Positions 53,730-63,415 are shown, numbered from the stretch's first letter. The stretch is DNA of 64,000 nt from Bacteroidota bacterium (GCA_947464275.1 CANHVU010000001.1:58993-122992); one strand, 5' to 3'. Made by a program: numbers and translations. Notes: generated by a model not told the origin, from the sequence alone.

Positions 53730-53750
53730 ATAATTTATGATAGATTATGA

Positions 53751-54686
53751 TTATTTACTTATCATCATTTTACCCGTTTGGCGATTATTATCGCTAGTTA
53801 CAGTGTAAAAATAAATACCTTCTTTTAAATTAGAACCATCAAAATTCAAAGTTATTTCACCAGCATTTTGTTTTCCTAAATTTTGAGTAAATACTTGTTT
53901 TCCGTTGATATCAACAACATTTAAATTAACATTTTCTGAAGGAATAGCCAAGCTATAATTAATTACAGTATTAGACGCAAAAGGATTTGGATAATTATTT
54001 AACAATGGTTGATCAACCGCAGTTACTGTAGTTTCTAAACCCGTTCCCCAAGAAGTAAACTCTACATCATCAATTAATAATTCAGTTGAAAATGAAGAAG
54101 TAGAAGATCCTGAAGCCATATTACCCGTTGAGAAAAATTCAATTGTACAACTATCAGAAATTGCATTTAGAAAATTATTATCCCAATAATCATAATTTAT
54201 TGGTTTAGAAATTTGTAACCAACCAATTTTATTTCCTGTTACAGAACCTAACAATGGACCTCTTTGTGATAATGCTACTAAGTCTGTTAATAAAGTATCT
54301 CTTCTACCATCGTTAGATTGAAAAAAAGTAACAAATGCAAAAAAACTTTCTGTTGTAACTGAAGTTAAATAATTCATTTTAAACTTAAAGCCTGCAGGTC
54401 TTCTTTTCATAGCCATAGTAGTATTTACTCGTCCTATGCGTAAAGCACCGTTTACAGTATCATTTAAAACACCTAAAAAATTTGTTCCCGTTGCTGCTGT
54501 TAATGAAAAAGTAGATCCATTTGCAGTTAAATTCAATGTTGTTCTTACTTTTGTTCTTCCACTTAAACTTACCCAACCATCTGCATTGTCGCCAGTTGCT
54601 GTTTCAAAACTGCCATTTGGAACTAACTGAGCAAATGTCAATGTACTAATTGCTACAGCTGCTATTGTTGTAATTATTTTTTTCAT
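53751..54686 (-). CDS. Secreted protein with type IX sorting domain, 311 aa
   Basis: A signal peptide (about 1-19, STLTFAQ end) and a discoidin/jelly-roll-like body (VPNGSFETATGDNADGW, ELLIDDVEFTSWG) precede a T9SS type A C-terminal domain: NNYPNPFASNTVINYSL (about 226-242) to the end NRQTGKMMISK. This domain sends proteins through the type IX secretion pore and attaches them to the surface. The body probably has a carbohydrate-binding fold. No enzyme motif is visible. It lies alone between a terminator and the K+ channel. Confidence 0.88.
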   Translation of the reverse strand: MKKIITTIAAVAISTLTFAQLVPNGSFETATGDNADGWVSLSGRTKVRTTLNLTANGSTFSLTAATGTNFLGVLNDTVNGALRIGRVNTTMAMKRRPAGFKFKMNYLTSVTTESFFAFVTFFQSNDGRRDTLLTDLVALSQRGPLLGSVTGNKIGWLQISKPINYDYWDNNFLNAISDSCTIEFFSTGNMASGSSTSSFSTELLIDDVEFTSWGTGLETTVTAVDQPLLNNYPNPFASNTVINYSLAIPSENVNLNVVDINGKQVFTQNLGKQNAGEITLNFDGSNLKEGIYFYTVTSDNNRQTGKMMISK

Positions 54687-54824
54687 ATTATTTGTAATTG
54701 TGATTGCGATATTAAAACATTTATGTTGTTTAATAAAAATTGAAGCAATTTTTTTTGGTAAAACTTTTTAAAATCTGTTATCAATTTTTTTAACGGCAAA
54801 TATTAGCAAAAACTAAAACTCCAA

Positions 54825-55532
54825 TTAATCTTTATTTTCATGGTCAAAATAACCACGTGATTTGATATTAGTAGTAAAGAAATTTAAAAACAAAACAATG
54901 AAAAACAGAAACAGAAAAGCTTGTGTACTCACTAAAAATTTGCCCCAAGTTGTGGCAGGAAAATAATCACCATAACCTATGGAAGAAGAGGTTATAGTAC
55001 TAAAATAAATGGCATCAAACCAATGCAAAAAAGGTTTATTTAAATAGTTACCTAATGAATATAGAACGCCATACGCAAAAATTATTTCAAGGTAGTTTAA
55101 AAATAGTAGCATCATAGATCTTTTATATGAACGAGGCCTTGAGAAGGAATCAGAAGCAAAAATTAAGGTGGGAACATAAAGCACTGTTTCTAGTAATAAA
55201 TAAACCATTGTAAAGACTAACCAATTATAAATTAACCAATTATTACTTAAAATAATAATTGGAAAAACAACTTTTAATAACACGTATATGTCTAGGTAAA
55301 GCTCTTGGTACTCGTGCCCTTTTTTGCTTGCTAATTGCTTAATATAAATGCCAGGAAAAAATAGTTGAGAAGTAGAGAGTATTAATCTAATTATTTTCTC
55401 AATGCCATTATCATCTTGGTGATGGTTATGCCAAATGGAATTTATGTTATTAATCCTTTTTTGAATTGGACTAATGGCAGATTTGGTTTTAGCATTACTT
55501 CCTAAAAGTAGCTTTTTGAAAATACGTTTCAT
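54825..55532 (-). CDS. Potassium-channel-like protein, 235 aa
   Basis: The ion-conducting part is near the end: pore helix and selectivity filter SIGYGD (184-189) between two transmembrane helices (about 143-160 and 198-220), as in two-TM K+ channels. Further hydrophobic segments lie at about 83-96 and 102-125, with an extended cytoplasmic N-terminus rich in Lys, His and Asn. The first two added spans resemble a voltage-sensor-less six-TM fragment. It starts 10 bases after the VF530-like gene. No gating RCK domain is present. Confidence 0.85.
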   Translation of the reverse strand: MKRIFKKLLLGSNAKTKSAISPIQKRINNINSIWHNHHQDDNGIEKIIRLILSTSQLFFPGIYIKQLASKKGHEYQELYLDIYVLLKVVFPIIILSNNWLIYNWLVFTMVYLLLETVLYVPTLIFASDSFSRPRSYKRSMMLLFLNYLEIIFAYGVLYSLGNYLNKPFLHWFDAIYFSTITSSSIGYGDYFPATTWGKFLVSTQAFLFLFFIVLFLNFFTTNIKSRGYFDHENKD

Positions 55533-55542
55533 ATTTACAGAA

Positions 55543-55812
55543 CTATAGTTTCGGTTTCTTTTCCTTTATAACCAAATAGCGCTCATCCACACCTTTTCGA
55601 GTTAAATAAATAAAAGTGTTTTCGGCTTTAGTGCGGGCCCAAGGTGTTTTACGCATAAAGGTAAGCGCTGATTTAATAGAAGGATTTACTTTAAAACAAT
55701 TAGCTGGTATTTGTTCATATAACTTTTCCCAGCCATAATATAGTTGCAAATAAGTTATAATAGTTTCTAAAGTATAACCATGCAATGGATTGTTTTTTTG
55801 AGGTTCTGTCAT
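55543..55812 (-). CDS. VF530-family (DUF2132) small DNA-binding-like protein, 89 aa
   Basis: The sequence matches the VF530 family: NNPLHGYTLETIITYLQLYYGWEKL (about 7-31), CFKVNPSIKSALTFMRKTPWARTKAE (about 41-66) are the two hallmark blocks. VF530 proteins are about 75 residues and were seen to bind DNA; this one has a short C-terminal tail with KKPKL. It is cytoplasmic, and sits just before a K+ channel gene, in the same direction with 10 bases between, so cotranscription is likely. A perfect -7 box lies 20 bases upstream. Confidence 0.88.
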   Translation of the reverse strand: MTEPQKNNPLHGYTLETIITYLQLYYGWEKLYEQIPANCFKVNPSIKSALTFMRKTPWARTKAENTFIYLTRKGVDERYLVIKEKKPKL

Positions 55813-55831
55813 ATTTTAAAAAAATCAATAG

Positions 55832-55839
55832 CAAATATA
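55832..55839 (-). promoter_or_regulatory. Predicted -7 box of the VF530/K+ channel operon
   Basis: The minus strand reads TATATTTG, expected start near 55825, 13 bases before the ATG at 55812. No TTTG at -33. Confidence 0.45.
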
Positions 55840-55934
55840 ACCATAATATGGAGCTACTTTTAAAAATAATGCACATCATTATTTTTCATTAATCGAATCA
55901 ATAAAATTTAACTCTCGCCATTTGCTCAAATTGC

Positions 55935-55942
55935 TACATTTG
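55935..55942 (+). promoter_or_regulatory. Predicted -7 box, perhaps for a leaderless transcript
   Basis: TACATTTG is an exact TAnnTTTG match ending 5 bases before the ATG at 55948, so the transcript could begin at or next to the start codon. No TTTG at 19 bases upstream. Confidence 0.35.
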
Positions 55943-55947
55943 TTATA

Positions 55948-57351
55948 ATGAAAATACAATTTCTAGGAGCAGCACAAACTGTTACAGGCAGCAAGCATTT
56001 GCTTACTACTATTGATAACAAAAATATTTTATTAGACTGTGGTTTATTTCAAGGAAAAGGAAGTGGCGAAGGTGACAAAAACCGAATATTAGGATTTGAA
56101 GCTAGTAAAATTGATTACCTAATTCTTTCGCACGCACATATTGACCATTCGGGTAATATTCCAAACTTGGTTAAACAAGGCTTTTCAGGACCCATAATTT
56201 GCACACCTGCAACAGCAGATTTATGCAGAATAATGCTTTCGGATAGTGCTCATATTCAAATAAATGATTTAAAGTTTATTAACAAACGAAGATTAAAACG
56301 TGGCGAAGAACCACTTGAGCCACTTTATGATATAGACGATGTGGAACAAGCCTTAAAGCAAATTGTATGTGTACCCTACGGGCAAGCATATGAAGTTTGC
56401 AATAATGTGTGGGTTACTTTTACAGATTCGGGCCATATTTTAGGAAGTGCTGCTATTAATTTAAAATATAAAGAAGGACATAAAACCAGGCATTTAACTT
56501 TTACTGGAGATATTGGCCGTTATAACGGTTCTATTTTAAAAGATCCTCAACCTTTTCCGCAAGCTGATTATATTATAGCCGAGTCAACTTATGGTGATAG
56601 ATTGCATAGCAATAATACTATGAGCGAAGAGCAGCTTTTGGAAGTGGTACATAATACTTGTGTAGTAAAAAAAGGCAAACTAATTATTCCAGCCTTTAGC
56701 CTTGGTAGAACCCAAGAAATAGTGTACGCACTTGATCAATTAGCAACACTTAAAAAACTACCCAAAATAAATGTTTATGTAGATAGTCCATTATCCATAA
56801 ATGCAACTAATATCATGCGTGAACATGAAGAGTGCTTTAATGAAGATATATTAGCATACATGAAAAAAGATGATGATCCTTTTGGATTCAACAATCTTAT
56901 TTATGTTCAAAGTGTAGAAGATTCGAAAAAATTAAATGAGGTAAAAGGACCCTGTATTATCATATCTGCATCGGGTATGATAGAGGCAGGACGCATAAAA
57001 CACCATGTAGCAAATAATATAAGTAATCCTAAAAATACCATTTTAATAGTGGGTTATGCTGAGCCACATTCCACAGGTGGTAAGCTACGCAATGGTGATA
57101 AAACCATTAGAATTTTTGGCGAAGAACATCAAGTAAATGCTGATGTAGTTATTATGGATTCTTACAGTGCTCATGGCGATTACCAAGAAATGATACAATA
57201 CTTAAGTTGTCAAAATAAAAGTAAAGTTAGAAACATTTTTTTAGTCCATGGCGAATATCCTACTCAAATTCATTACAAAGAACATATATTAGATGCAGGA
57301 TTTAGCCGTGTAAGTATTCCTGCTATGGGAGATAATGTTACTTTAGAATAA
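55948..57351 (+). CDS. MBL-fold RNA-processing-type hydrolase (beta-CASP), 467 aa
   Basis: The metallo-beta-lactamase signature is LSHAHIDHSG with His62, His64, Asp66 and His67, followed by DSGHILGSA and the beta-CASP region: FTGDIGRY, ESTYGDR, GKLIIPAFSLGRTQEIVYAL, then SASGMIEAGRIKHH and VHGEYPTQIHYKEHI with the final metal ligand. This is the CPSF73/Ysh1-like group (YhfI or TTHA0252-like) that acts as an RNA endo/exonuclease. 467 aa is standard. It may be leaderless. Downstream an unrelated FAH gene. Confidence 0.9.
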   Translation: MKIQFLGAAQTVTGSKHLLTTIDNKNILLDCGLFQGKGSGEGDKNRILGFEASKIDYLILSHAHIDHSGNIPNLVKQGFSGPIICTPATADLCRIMLSDSAHIQINDLKFINKRRLKRGEEPLEPLYDIDDVEQALKQIVCVPYGQAYEVCNNVWVTFTDSGHILGSAAINLKYKEGHKTRHLTFTGDIGRYNGSILKDPQPFPQADYIIAESTYGDRLHSNNTMSEEQLLEVVHNTCVVKKGKLIIPAFSLGRTQEIVYALDQLATLKKLPKINVYVDSPLSINATNIMREHEECFNEDILAYMKKDDDPFGFNNLIYVQSVEDSKKLNEVKGPCIIISASGMIEAGRIKHHVANNISNPKNTILIVGYAEPHSTGGKLRNGDKTIRIFGEEHQVNADVVIMDSYSAHGDYQEMIQYLSCQNKSKVRNIFLVHGEYPTQIHYKEHILDAGFSRVSIPAMGDNVTLE

Positions 57352-57382
57352 AATTATATAGTTTTATACGCTTAAATGATTT

Positions 57383-57390
57383 TATATTTG
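57383..57390 (+). promoter_or_regulatory. Predicted -7 box of the FAH-family gene
   Basis: TATATTTG matches TAnnTTTG; expected start near 57397, 18 bases before the ATG at 57415. Confidence 0.45.
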
Positions 57391-57414
57391 ACCGTTTAAT
57401 TAATATAAAAGTTT

Positions 57415-58422
57415 ATGAAATTAGTTACTTATATAAACAATAAAACCTCTCAGTTAGGTATTATTCACGATGGTAAAATTTGGGCACTTAAAGATTTAGA
57501 TTCTTCCTTTCCAGATAAAATGCGCAAATTTTTATTTGCAGGTGAACAAGTTATGGAAAAAGCTAAAAACTGGGATGCTCAAATAAAATTAGGTAAGGTA
57601 GATAAACCATTTACTCTTGAATCGGATGTTATTTTAGAAGCTCCTGTTCCTCAACCTACCTCTTGTAGAGATGGATATGCCTTTAGACAACATGTAGCTG
57701 CTGCAAGAAGAAATCGTGGAGTACCAATGATTGAGGAGTTTGACCAATATCCAATATTTTATTTTACCAATCATAACGCCATTCAAGGCCCAGGACAAAT
57801 AGATTGCATGCCTGATCATTTTCAAAAGCTAGATTTTGAATTGGAGGCCGCAATTGTAGTTGGTAAAAAAGGTCGCAATATTAAAGCAAGTGAAGCAGAT
57901 GAATATATTGCAGGTTACATGATTATGAACGATATGAGTGCTCGTACTTTGCAAATGGAAGAAATGTTATTAAACCTTGGACCGGCTAAAGGAAAAGATT
58001 TTTCAACTGTTATTGGTCCATATTTTGTGACCCCAGACGAACTAGAGCAATACAAAGTACCAGCTAAGCCTAATCATGTTGGCAATGCCTACAATTTAAG
58101 TATGAAATGTTGGGTAAACGGTGTTTTGGTAAGTGAGGGAAATGTAGCAGATATGGATTGGACATTTGCTGAAATACTAGAACGTTGCGCCTATGGCGTT
58201 GATATTTTACCAGGAGATGTAATTGGAAGCGGAACAGTGGGGACAGGATGCTTTTTAGAATTAAATGGCACTGGTCTTTTGAATGATAAAAATTTTAAAC
58301 CTCAATGGTTACAAGATGGAGATATTGTTGAAATGGAAATTACTGGCTTAGGAAAATTAACTAACAATATTAAAAAGGTAAATACCGACTTCTCAATTTT
58401 AGCACTTAAAAAAAGTAATTAA
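57415..58422 (+). CDS. Fumarylacetoacetate hydrolase family protein, 335 aa
   Basis: The FAH fold is recognised by the DFELEAAIVVGKKGRNIKASEA block (about 140-161), GYMIMNDMSARTLQMEE (about 168-184), KGDF/KGKDFSTVIGPYF (about 190-207) and GDVIGSGTVGTGC (about 263-275) that bring the metal-binding Glu and Asp residues together. It opens with a small N-terminal domain (about 1-70). The family breaks C-C bonds in aromatic or oxo-acid catabolism; the N-terminal residues are close to ureidoglycolate lyase-like and 2-hydroxyhepta-type enzymes. Substrate open. Ends at a 32-bp perfect palindrome. Confidence 0.88.
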   Translation: MKLVTYINNKTSQLGIIHDGKIWALKDLDSSFPDKMRKFLFAGEQVMEKAKNWDAQIKLGKVDKPFTLESDVILEAPVPQPTSCRDGYAFRQHVAAARRNRGVPMIEEFDQYPIFYFTNHNAIQGPGQIDCMPDHFQKLDFELEAAIVVGKKGRNIKASEADEYIAGYMIMNDMSARTLQMEEMLLNLGPAKGKDFSTVIGPYFVTPDELEQYKVPAKPNHVGNAYNLSMKCWVNGVLVSEGNVADMDWTFAEILERCAYGVDILPGDVIGSGTVGTGCFLELNGTGLLNDKNFKPQWLQDGDIVEMEITGLGKLTNNIKKVNTDFSILALKKSN

Positions 58423-58433
58423 CTAATATAAAA

Positions 58434-58465
58434 AAAGCCTGCTTAAGTATACTTAAGCAGGCTTT
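58434..58465. terminator. Bidirectional terminator, perfect 32-bp palindrome
   Basis: AAAGCCTGCTTAAGTA and its exact complement, with flanking A/T runs, between the convergent FAH gene (stop 58422) and accC (stop 58488). Confidence 0.85.
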
Positions 58466-58487
58466 ATAATTTATGATGGTTTGATAA

Positions 58488-59834
58488 TTATTTGTTTATA
58501 TCAAACGTATTCATAAAAGCAGTTGTAAAATTACCTGCTTTAAAATCTTCGTTTTGCATTAATTTCATTTGCAAAGGAATGGTAGTTTTTAACCCTGGGC
58601 CCTCAATAATAAATTCTCCTAAAGCACGTTCCATTTTGATAATTGCTTCTTCGCGAGTTTGCGCACTTACAATCATTTTTGCAATCATACTATCGTAGTT
58701 TGAAGGAATAGTATAACCTGCATAAACGTGTGTATCTACTCTTACTCCATGTCCACCTGGCTTGTGTAAATAGTCAATTCTTCCTGGAGTTGGTCTAAAG
58801 TTATTGTATGGATCTTCAGCATTGATACGCACTTCAATACAATGTTTGGTTGGATAATGATCTTTACCACTAATTGGTTGGCCAGCCGCAATTAATATTT
58901 GCTCTTTTACCAAATCATAATTAATTACTTCTTCAGTAACAGGATGCTCCACTTGAATACGTGTATTCATTTCCATAAAATAGAAATTGCGGTGTTTGTC
59001 AACCAAAAACTCAATAGTACCTAATCCTTCGTATCCAATAGCTGATGCACCTTTTTTAGCAGCCTCACCCATTTTTTCTCTTAACTCTGGAGTCATAAAT
59101 GGCGATGGAGACTCTTCAATTAGTTTTTGATGTCTACGTTGAATAGAACAATCGCGTTCACTTAAATGGCAAACTTTACCATATTGGTCACCCGCTAACT
59201 GAATTTCGATATGACGAGGTTCTTCTACATATTTTTCCATGTAAATTCCATCATTTCCAAAAGCCGCTTTCGATTCTTGTTTGGCGCTATCCCAATTTTT
59301 TTCAAAATCTTCCGATTTCCAAATAATTCGCATACCTCTACCACCACCACCGGCAGTAGCTTTAATAATTACAGGGTAACCAATTTCTTCGGCTAACTTA
59401 ATCCCTTCTTCAAAACTACTCAATAAACCATCAGAACCAGGAATTACAGGAACTCCAGCTTTTTTCATAGTGTCTTTAGCATTTGATTTATCGCCCATAG
59501 CATTAATCATTTCTGGGCTAGCGCCAATAAATTTAATACCGTGGTCTTTACAAATTTGACTAAACTTAGCGTTTTCACTTAAAAAACCATAACCCGGATG
59601 AATTGCATCAGCATTGGTAATTTCGGCTGCAGCTATAATATTAGCCATATTCAAATACGATTGTTGCGATGGTGGAGGCCCAATACAAACCGCCTCATCA
59701 GCAAAACGCACGTGTAAACTTTCTTTATCGGCAGTACTGTAAACAGCTACTGTTTTAATGCCCATTTCGCGTGCCGTTCTTATTACACGTAAGGCTATCT
59801 CGCCTCTATTGGCAATTAGAATTTTTTTAAACAT
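58488..59834 (-). CDS. accC: Acetyl-CoA carboxylase, biotin carboxylase subunit
   Basis: AccC carboxylates the biotin of AccB with bicarbonate and ATP, the first half of malonyl-CoA formation. Motifs: [20 protein letters not shown] at 4-23, the ATP-grasp loop [12 protein letters not shown] (about 158-169), [16 protein letters not shown] (about 287-302), and the closing DSMIAKMIV. 448 aa, normal. Last gene of the lipid operon, 92 bases after accB; a terminator follows. The carboxyltransferase genes are not in the window. Confidence 0.95.
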   Translation of the reverse strand: MFKKILIANRGEIALRVIRTAREMGIKTVAVYSTADKESLHVRFADEAVCIGPPPSQQSYLNMANIIAAAEITNADAIHPGYGFLSENAKFSQICKDHGIKFIGASPEMINAMGDKSNAKDTMKKAGVPVIPGSDGLLSSFEEGIKLAEEIGYPVIIKATAGGGGRGMRIIWKSEDFEKNWDSAKQESKAAFGNDGIYMEKYVEEPRHIEIQLAGDQYGKVCHLSERDCSIQRRHQKLIEESPSPFMTPELREKMGEAAKKGASAIGYEGLGTIEFLVDKHRNFYFMEMNTRIQVEHPVTEEVINYDLVKEQILIAAGQPISGKDHYPTKHCIEVRINAEDPYNNFRPTPGRIDYLHKPGGHGVRVDTHVYAGYTIPSNYDSMIAKMIVSAQTREEAIIKMERALGEFIIEGPGLKTTIPLQMKLMQNEDFKAGNFTTAFMNTFDINK

Positions 59835-59926
59835 AAAGTTTTGGTTTGATGTTATTTATTAATACAATTAGCCCATAATCAATTGATTAAAGGCTAATAA
59901 TAAAAGTTTTTTTATATGCAACTGAA

Positions 59927-60406
59927 TTACATAGGCTCTACTAAAAACAATGGTTGATCGTATTCTACTGGAGAAGCATTTTCAACTAATATTTTTACTA
60001 TTTTACCTGAAACTTCTGATTCAATTTCGTTAAATAATTTCATTGCTTCAACTATACACAAAACTTGTCCAACTTTAATTTCATCGCCTATATTTACAAA
60101 CGCAGGTTTGTCAGGGCTTGGTGTTTTGTAATACGTTCCAATCATTGGCGATTTGATAGTAATTAAATTACTAGCAACAGGAGCGGAAGTAACTGCAGGT
60201 GTATGCAAAGTATTTACAGGTGCTGTTGACACTGGCGCAGCAGGAGCAATTGCTTGAACCACAGGAGCAGCTGCTTGTTGAATAATGGTTGTTTTTTCTT
60301 CTACTTTTTTAATAGAAACTTTAAAATCACCACGTTCTACCTCAACCTCCGATACACCACTTTCTGAAACTAATTTGATTAGTTCTTTTATTTCTTTTAA
60401 TTCCAT
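59927..60406 (-). CDS. accB: Biotin carboxyl carrier protein of acetyl-CoA carboxylase
   Basis: The C-terminal biotinyl domain (about 83-159) carries the biotin site Lys123 in VEAMKLFNEIE, with a preceding LITIKSPMIGTYYKTPSPDKPAFVNIGDEI. The N-terminus is a short helical part (MELKEIKELIKLVSES), and the middle is a Pro/Ala/Val/Thr-rich linker typical of BCCP. 159 aa, standard. It lies between fabH (105 bases upstream) and accC. Carries CO2 between AccC and the carboxyltransferase. Confidence 0.95.
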   Translation of the reverse strand: MELKEIKELIKLVSESGVSEVEVERGDFKVSIKKVEEKTTIIQQAAAPVVQAIAPAAPVSTAPVNTLHTPAVTSAPVASNLITIKSPMIGTYYKTPSPDKPAFVNIGDEIKVGQVLCIVEAMKLFNEIESEVSGKIVKILVENASPVEYDQPLFLVEPM

Positions 60407-60511
60407 GTTCTTCTTTTTTATTTCTAATTGTAAAACTATTTTTTAAAATGTAAATATCAATATTTTTTACAAAATACTTTTATAATTATTTAATAATGAG
60501 CTTCCTTTAAA

Positions 60512-61498
60512 TTAATAGGCCCACTTTAAATAAATAGCCCCCCAAGTAAAACCACCACCAAAAGCAGCTAGTACCAAATTATCACCTTTTTTCAATTTAT
60601 TTTCCCATTCCCAAAGTAATAAAGGTAAGGTTCCATTGGTAGTATTACCAAAATGGTCAATATTTATCATTACTTTTTCTTTATCAAGGCCCATTCTGTT
60701 TGCGGTAGCATCAATAATACGTAAGTTTGCCTGATGAGGAACCAACCAAGCCACATCATCTGCGGTTAGATTATTGCGTTCCATAATTTCAGCACTCACA
60801 TCAGCCATTCCTCTTACCGCAAATTTGAATACGGTTTGACCTTCTTGATACACAAAATGTTCCCGCGCATCAACAGTTTCATGACTAGCGGGCTTTATAC
60901 TTCCTCCAGCTTTTTGATGTAAAAAATGACGACCTGAACCGTCAACTTTCAATACTGAATCAACTAAACCCAGACCTTCTTCATTTGGCTCTAATAGAAC
61001 ACATCCGCATCCATCACCAAAAATTACACACGTATTTCTTTCTGTATAATCAATAATGGAAGACATTTTATCTCCACCAACTACCAAAACTTTTTTATAT
61101 GCGCCACTTTGTATGAAACGACTTCCCGTTTCTAAACCAAACAAAAAGCCGGAACACGCAGCTCCTAAATCATATCCGAAAGCATTTGTTGCTCCAATTT
61201 TATCTGCCAAAATACAAGCTGATGATGGAAAAACCATATCAGGAGTAACCGTACAAAAAATAATTAAATCAATATCAGTTGCATTAATACCCCTTTTTTT
61301 AAGTAAACCATTAACAGCCTCTACCGCCATATCAGAAGTTCCTAAGCCTTCAGCTAAAATTCTTCTTTCTTTAATTCCTGTTCTGCTTACAATCCATTCA
61401 TCATTAGTATCAACCATTTTTTCCAAATCCTTATTGGTTAGAACTTTAGGTGGAACATACCCATTAACTGCTGTAATTGCTGCTGTAATTTTTGTCAT
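60512..61498 (-). CDS. fabH: 3-oxoacyl-ACP synthase III (FabH)
   Basis: FabH condenses an acyl-CoA with malonyl-ACP to start each fatty-acid chain. With the start at 61498 (328 aa), the catalytic triad is Cys115 ([10 protein letters not shown]), His255 (VPHQANLRI) and Asn285 ([10 protein letters not shown]). An in-frame ATG 12 codons earlier adds a stretch not typical of FabH. The N-terminal [16 protein letters not shown] and the end [15 protein letters not shown] are classic. It sits between plsX and accB in the lipid operon. Branched-chain primer use in Bacteroidota often depends on this enzyme. Confidence 0.95.
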   Translation of the reverse strand: MTKITAAITAVNGYVPPKVLTNKDLEKMVDTNDEWIVSRTGIKERRILAEGLGTSDMAVEAVNGLLKKRGINATDIDLIIFCTVTPDMVFPSSACILADKIGATNAFGYDLGAACSGFLFGLETGSRFIQSGAYKKVLVVGGDKMSSIIDYTERNTCVIFGDGCGCVLLEPNEEGLGLVDSVLKVDGSGRHFLHQKAGGSIKPASHETVDAREHFVYQEGQTVFKFAVRGMADVSAEIMERNNLTADDVAWLVPHQANLRIIDATANRMGLDKEKVMINIDHFGNTTNGTLPLLLWEWENKLKKGDNLVLAAFGGGFTWGAIYLKWAY

Positions 61499-61602
61499 TA
61501 GTAAATTTTTTGCTAAAATAATCTTTGTATTCAATTTTTATGAATAAAGTTTAGTTTAGCTTTAATGAAAAACGCCTCCTTTTATAGAGGTAATCTTAAA
61601 TT

Positions 61603-62559
61603 TTATTGAATTGGAACTAAATTTTTAAACTGTTCGCGAATGATATTGCACAAATCGGATTTTACAACATCACGCGCAGTAAAAATCATATTTTTAAATG
61701 CTTTTGCATTCGAAATTCCATGACCAATTATAACTGGTGCATTAACCCCCAAAATTGGAGTTCCACCATAATTTTCATAGTCAAATCTATCTAAAAAAGC
61801 ATCTTGAACGCCTCGTTTTTTCATTACATAATAAAAAGCTTCATAAGCTTTTAGGGTAACATTTCCAGTAAATCCTTCGCAAACAATTACGTCCGATTTA
61901 TCAGATAATAAATCTCTACCTTCCACATTTCCAACAAAGTGAAACGCATTAGACTCTTCCATTAATTGATGAGCCGAAATAGTTACTAAATTACCCTTTT
62001 CTTTTTCTTCGCCAATGCTCAATAATCCTATTCTCGGGTCAGAATAACCATGAACATGTTTCATCATTAAGCTACCTAATACTGCAAATTGATATAATAC
62101 ATCAGGTTTACAATCAGCATTTGCTCCTACATCTAACAATAATCCAAATTTACCATTAGGTTTTGGAATTGTAGCTGTTATAGTTGGGCGTATAACACCT
62201 TCAATTGGTTTTACAGTAAACATAGAACCAACTAACATAGCACCCGTATTACCAGCGCTAACAAAAGCATCTACTTGCTTACTTGCTAGTAATTTAAAAC
62301 CAATAGAAATACTTGAATCCTTCTTTTGAGAAATTGCCTTAGTTGGGTGTTCACCCATTCCAATAACTTCGGTAGTATGCACAAATTCAAACCTTGAATC
62401 GCTTACTCCTTGAGATTGTAATAACTTTTCGGCCTGTTCTTTATCGCCAATTAGCACAATGGTATCATCAGCACCAAGTTCCGCTAAAGCTAAAACAGCA
62501 CCTAAAATAGCTTCTTTGGGCGCAAAATCGCCACCCATAATGTCAAAACCAATTTTCAT
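61603..62559 (-). CDS. plsX: Phosphate acyltransferase PlsX
   Basis: PlsX makes acyl-phosphate from acyl-ACP, which PlsY then uses to begin phospholipid synthesis. Hallmarks are MKIGFDIMGGDFAPKEAI at the start, VSAGNTGAMLVGS (about 99-111), LLDVGANADCKPD (about 140-152), VCEGFTGNVTLKAYE (about 212-226) and the closing GVNAPVIIGHGISNAKAF. 318 aa, slightly short but typical. Between rpmF and fabH, as in many bacteria; a hairpin separates it from rpmF. Confidence 0.94.
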   Translation of the reverse strand: MKIGFDIMGGDFAPKEAILGAVLALAELGADDTIVLIGDKEQAEKLLQSQGVSDSRFEFVHTTEVIGMGEHPTKAISQKKDSSISIGFKLLASKQVDAFVSAGNTGAMLVGSMFTVKPIEGVIRPTITATIPKPNGKFGLLLDVGANADCKPDVLYQFAVLGSLMMKHVHGYSDPRIGLLSIGEEKEKGNLVTISAHQLMEESNAFHFVGNVEGRDLLSDKSDVIVCEGFTGNVTLKAYEAFYYVMKKRGVQDAFLDRFDYENYGGTPILGVNAPVIIGHGISNAKAFKNMIFTARDVVKSDLCNIIREQFKNLVPIQ

Positions 62560-62591
62560 TTGCTAGTTGTTTGGGGTTAATTTAAAAAACG

Positions 62592-62628
62592 AAAAACGAA
62601 AACGCTTTAAAAAAGCACTTTCGTTTTT
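62592..62628 (-). terminator. Hairpin, possible terminator or attenuator after rpmF
   Basis: AAAAACGAAA (62592-62601) pairs with TTTCGTTTTT (62619-62628), with an inner GCTTT/AAAGC pair, and on the minus strand T-rich DNA follows. It may reduce read-through from rpmF into plsX. Confidence 0.5.
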
Positions 62629-62652
62629 AGTATTTGATTTTAAGCTAAATGC

Positions 62653-62838
62653 TTAAACATCTGATTTCATATCAGGGAAAACATGTTTTCCACGGTAGAA
62701 ACCATCAGCGGTAACGCGATGGCGCATGTGAACTTCACCCGATGTTGAATCGATTGACAATGTTGGAACAACACCTTTATAATGTGTTCTGCGCTTATCG
62801 CGTCTTGCTTTTGAGATTTTTCGTTTAGGATTTGGCAT
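62653..62838 (-). CDS. rpmF: 50S ribosomal protein L32
   Basis: 61 residues with the L32 pattern: MPNPKRKISKARRDKRRTHY at the start, then LSIDSTSGEVHMRHRVTADGFYRGKHVF. It is a zinc-free variant: the cysteines found in many L32 proteins are absent, with Met/His/Arg in their place. It follows the DUF177 gene (21 bases), as is common in bacteria, and precedes plsX, forming the usual yceD-rpmF-plsX-fabH order. Confidence 0.95.
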   Translation of the reverse strand: MPNPKRKISKARRDKRRTHYKGVVPTLSIDSTSGEVHMRHRVTADGFYRGKHVFPDMKSDV

Positions 62839-62859
62839 TTTACTTCTCTCCTCGTGTTA

Positions 62860-63390
62860 TCAGTTTTTGTTGTAAAAATTTTTTAATGCATCCCAGCGTG
62901 GGTCAGATTCAGGATTTTTATCTTCTTCATCATCGCCTTCATCGGTTTTTATTTTATCAATGAATGCTTGGTTATGTTCTTTATCAGCATCCTCACAACT
63001 AATTTTAGTTGGAATGGCTAATAAAAAATAATCATATATAAATTGCTTAAAATCAAATTCATGCAAACCTTTTGGCAAATAAATGATTTCGTCATCATTT
63101 AAATTTTCGGGACCATCAATTAATTTTATCAATAAATAATATGTCTTATCTAAAGGTAAATCAAAATCATCTAAGCAAGTATCGCAAGTGGTAAATACGC
63201 TGCCAGTAATTTTAAACTGCATTTCGTACATACTCTCCTTTTTGTCGAGCGTAACCTCGCATTGAACATTCGCGCTTTCAAATGGCTTATCTGCAACTTC
63301 TTCGTACAAATCGGTACCAATTGGAAACGTAAATTCGTTTTTTCCAAAACGGAGTTTATTGAACTCAACTATGTATGTTTTTGTTTTCAA
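62860..63390 (-). CDS. DUF177 (YceD-like) protein, TTG start
   Basis: The DUF177/YceD family has an assumed role in ribosome assembly or 23S rRNA accumulation and is regularly linked to rpmF. Here the family features are FTTCDTCLDDFDLPLDKTY (about 67-85) with a Cys pair and the closing DPRWDALKNFYNKN, with acidic residues around 145-163. The TTG at 63390 is the only sensible start, with a -7 box 18 bases further. It lies 21 bases before rpmF. It is therefore the first gene of the lipid operon. Confidence 0.88.
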   Translation of the reverse strand: MKTKTYIVEFNKLRFGKNEFTFPIGTDLYEEVADKPFESANVQCEVTLDKKESMYEMQFKITGSVFTTCDTCLDDFDLPLDKTYYLLIKLIDGPENLNDDEIIYLPKGLHEFDFKQFIYDYFLLAIPTKISCEDADKEHNQAFIDKIKTDEGDDEEDKNPESDPRWDALKNFYNKN

Positions 63391-63407
63391 CCTTAAAATA
63401 AAGCCTA

Positions 63408-63415
63408 CAAATGTA
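63408..63415 (-). promoter_or_regulatory. Predicted -7 box of the DUF177-rpmF-plsX-fabH-acc operon
   Basis: The minus strand reads TACATTTG, with an expected start near 63401, about 11 bases before the TTG at 63390. Confidence 0.45.
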
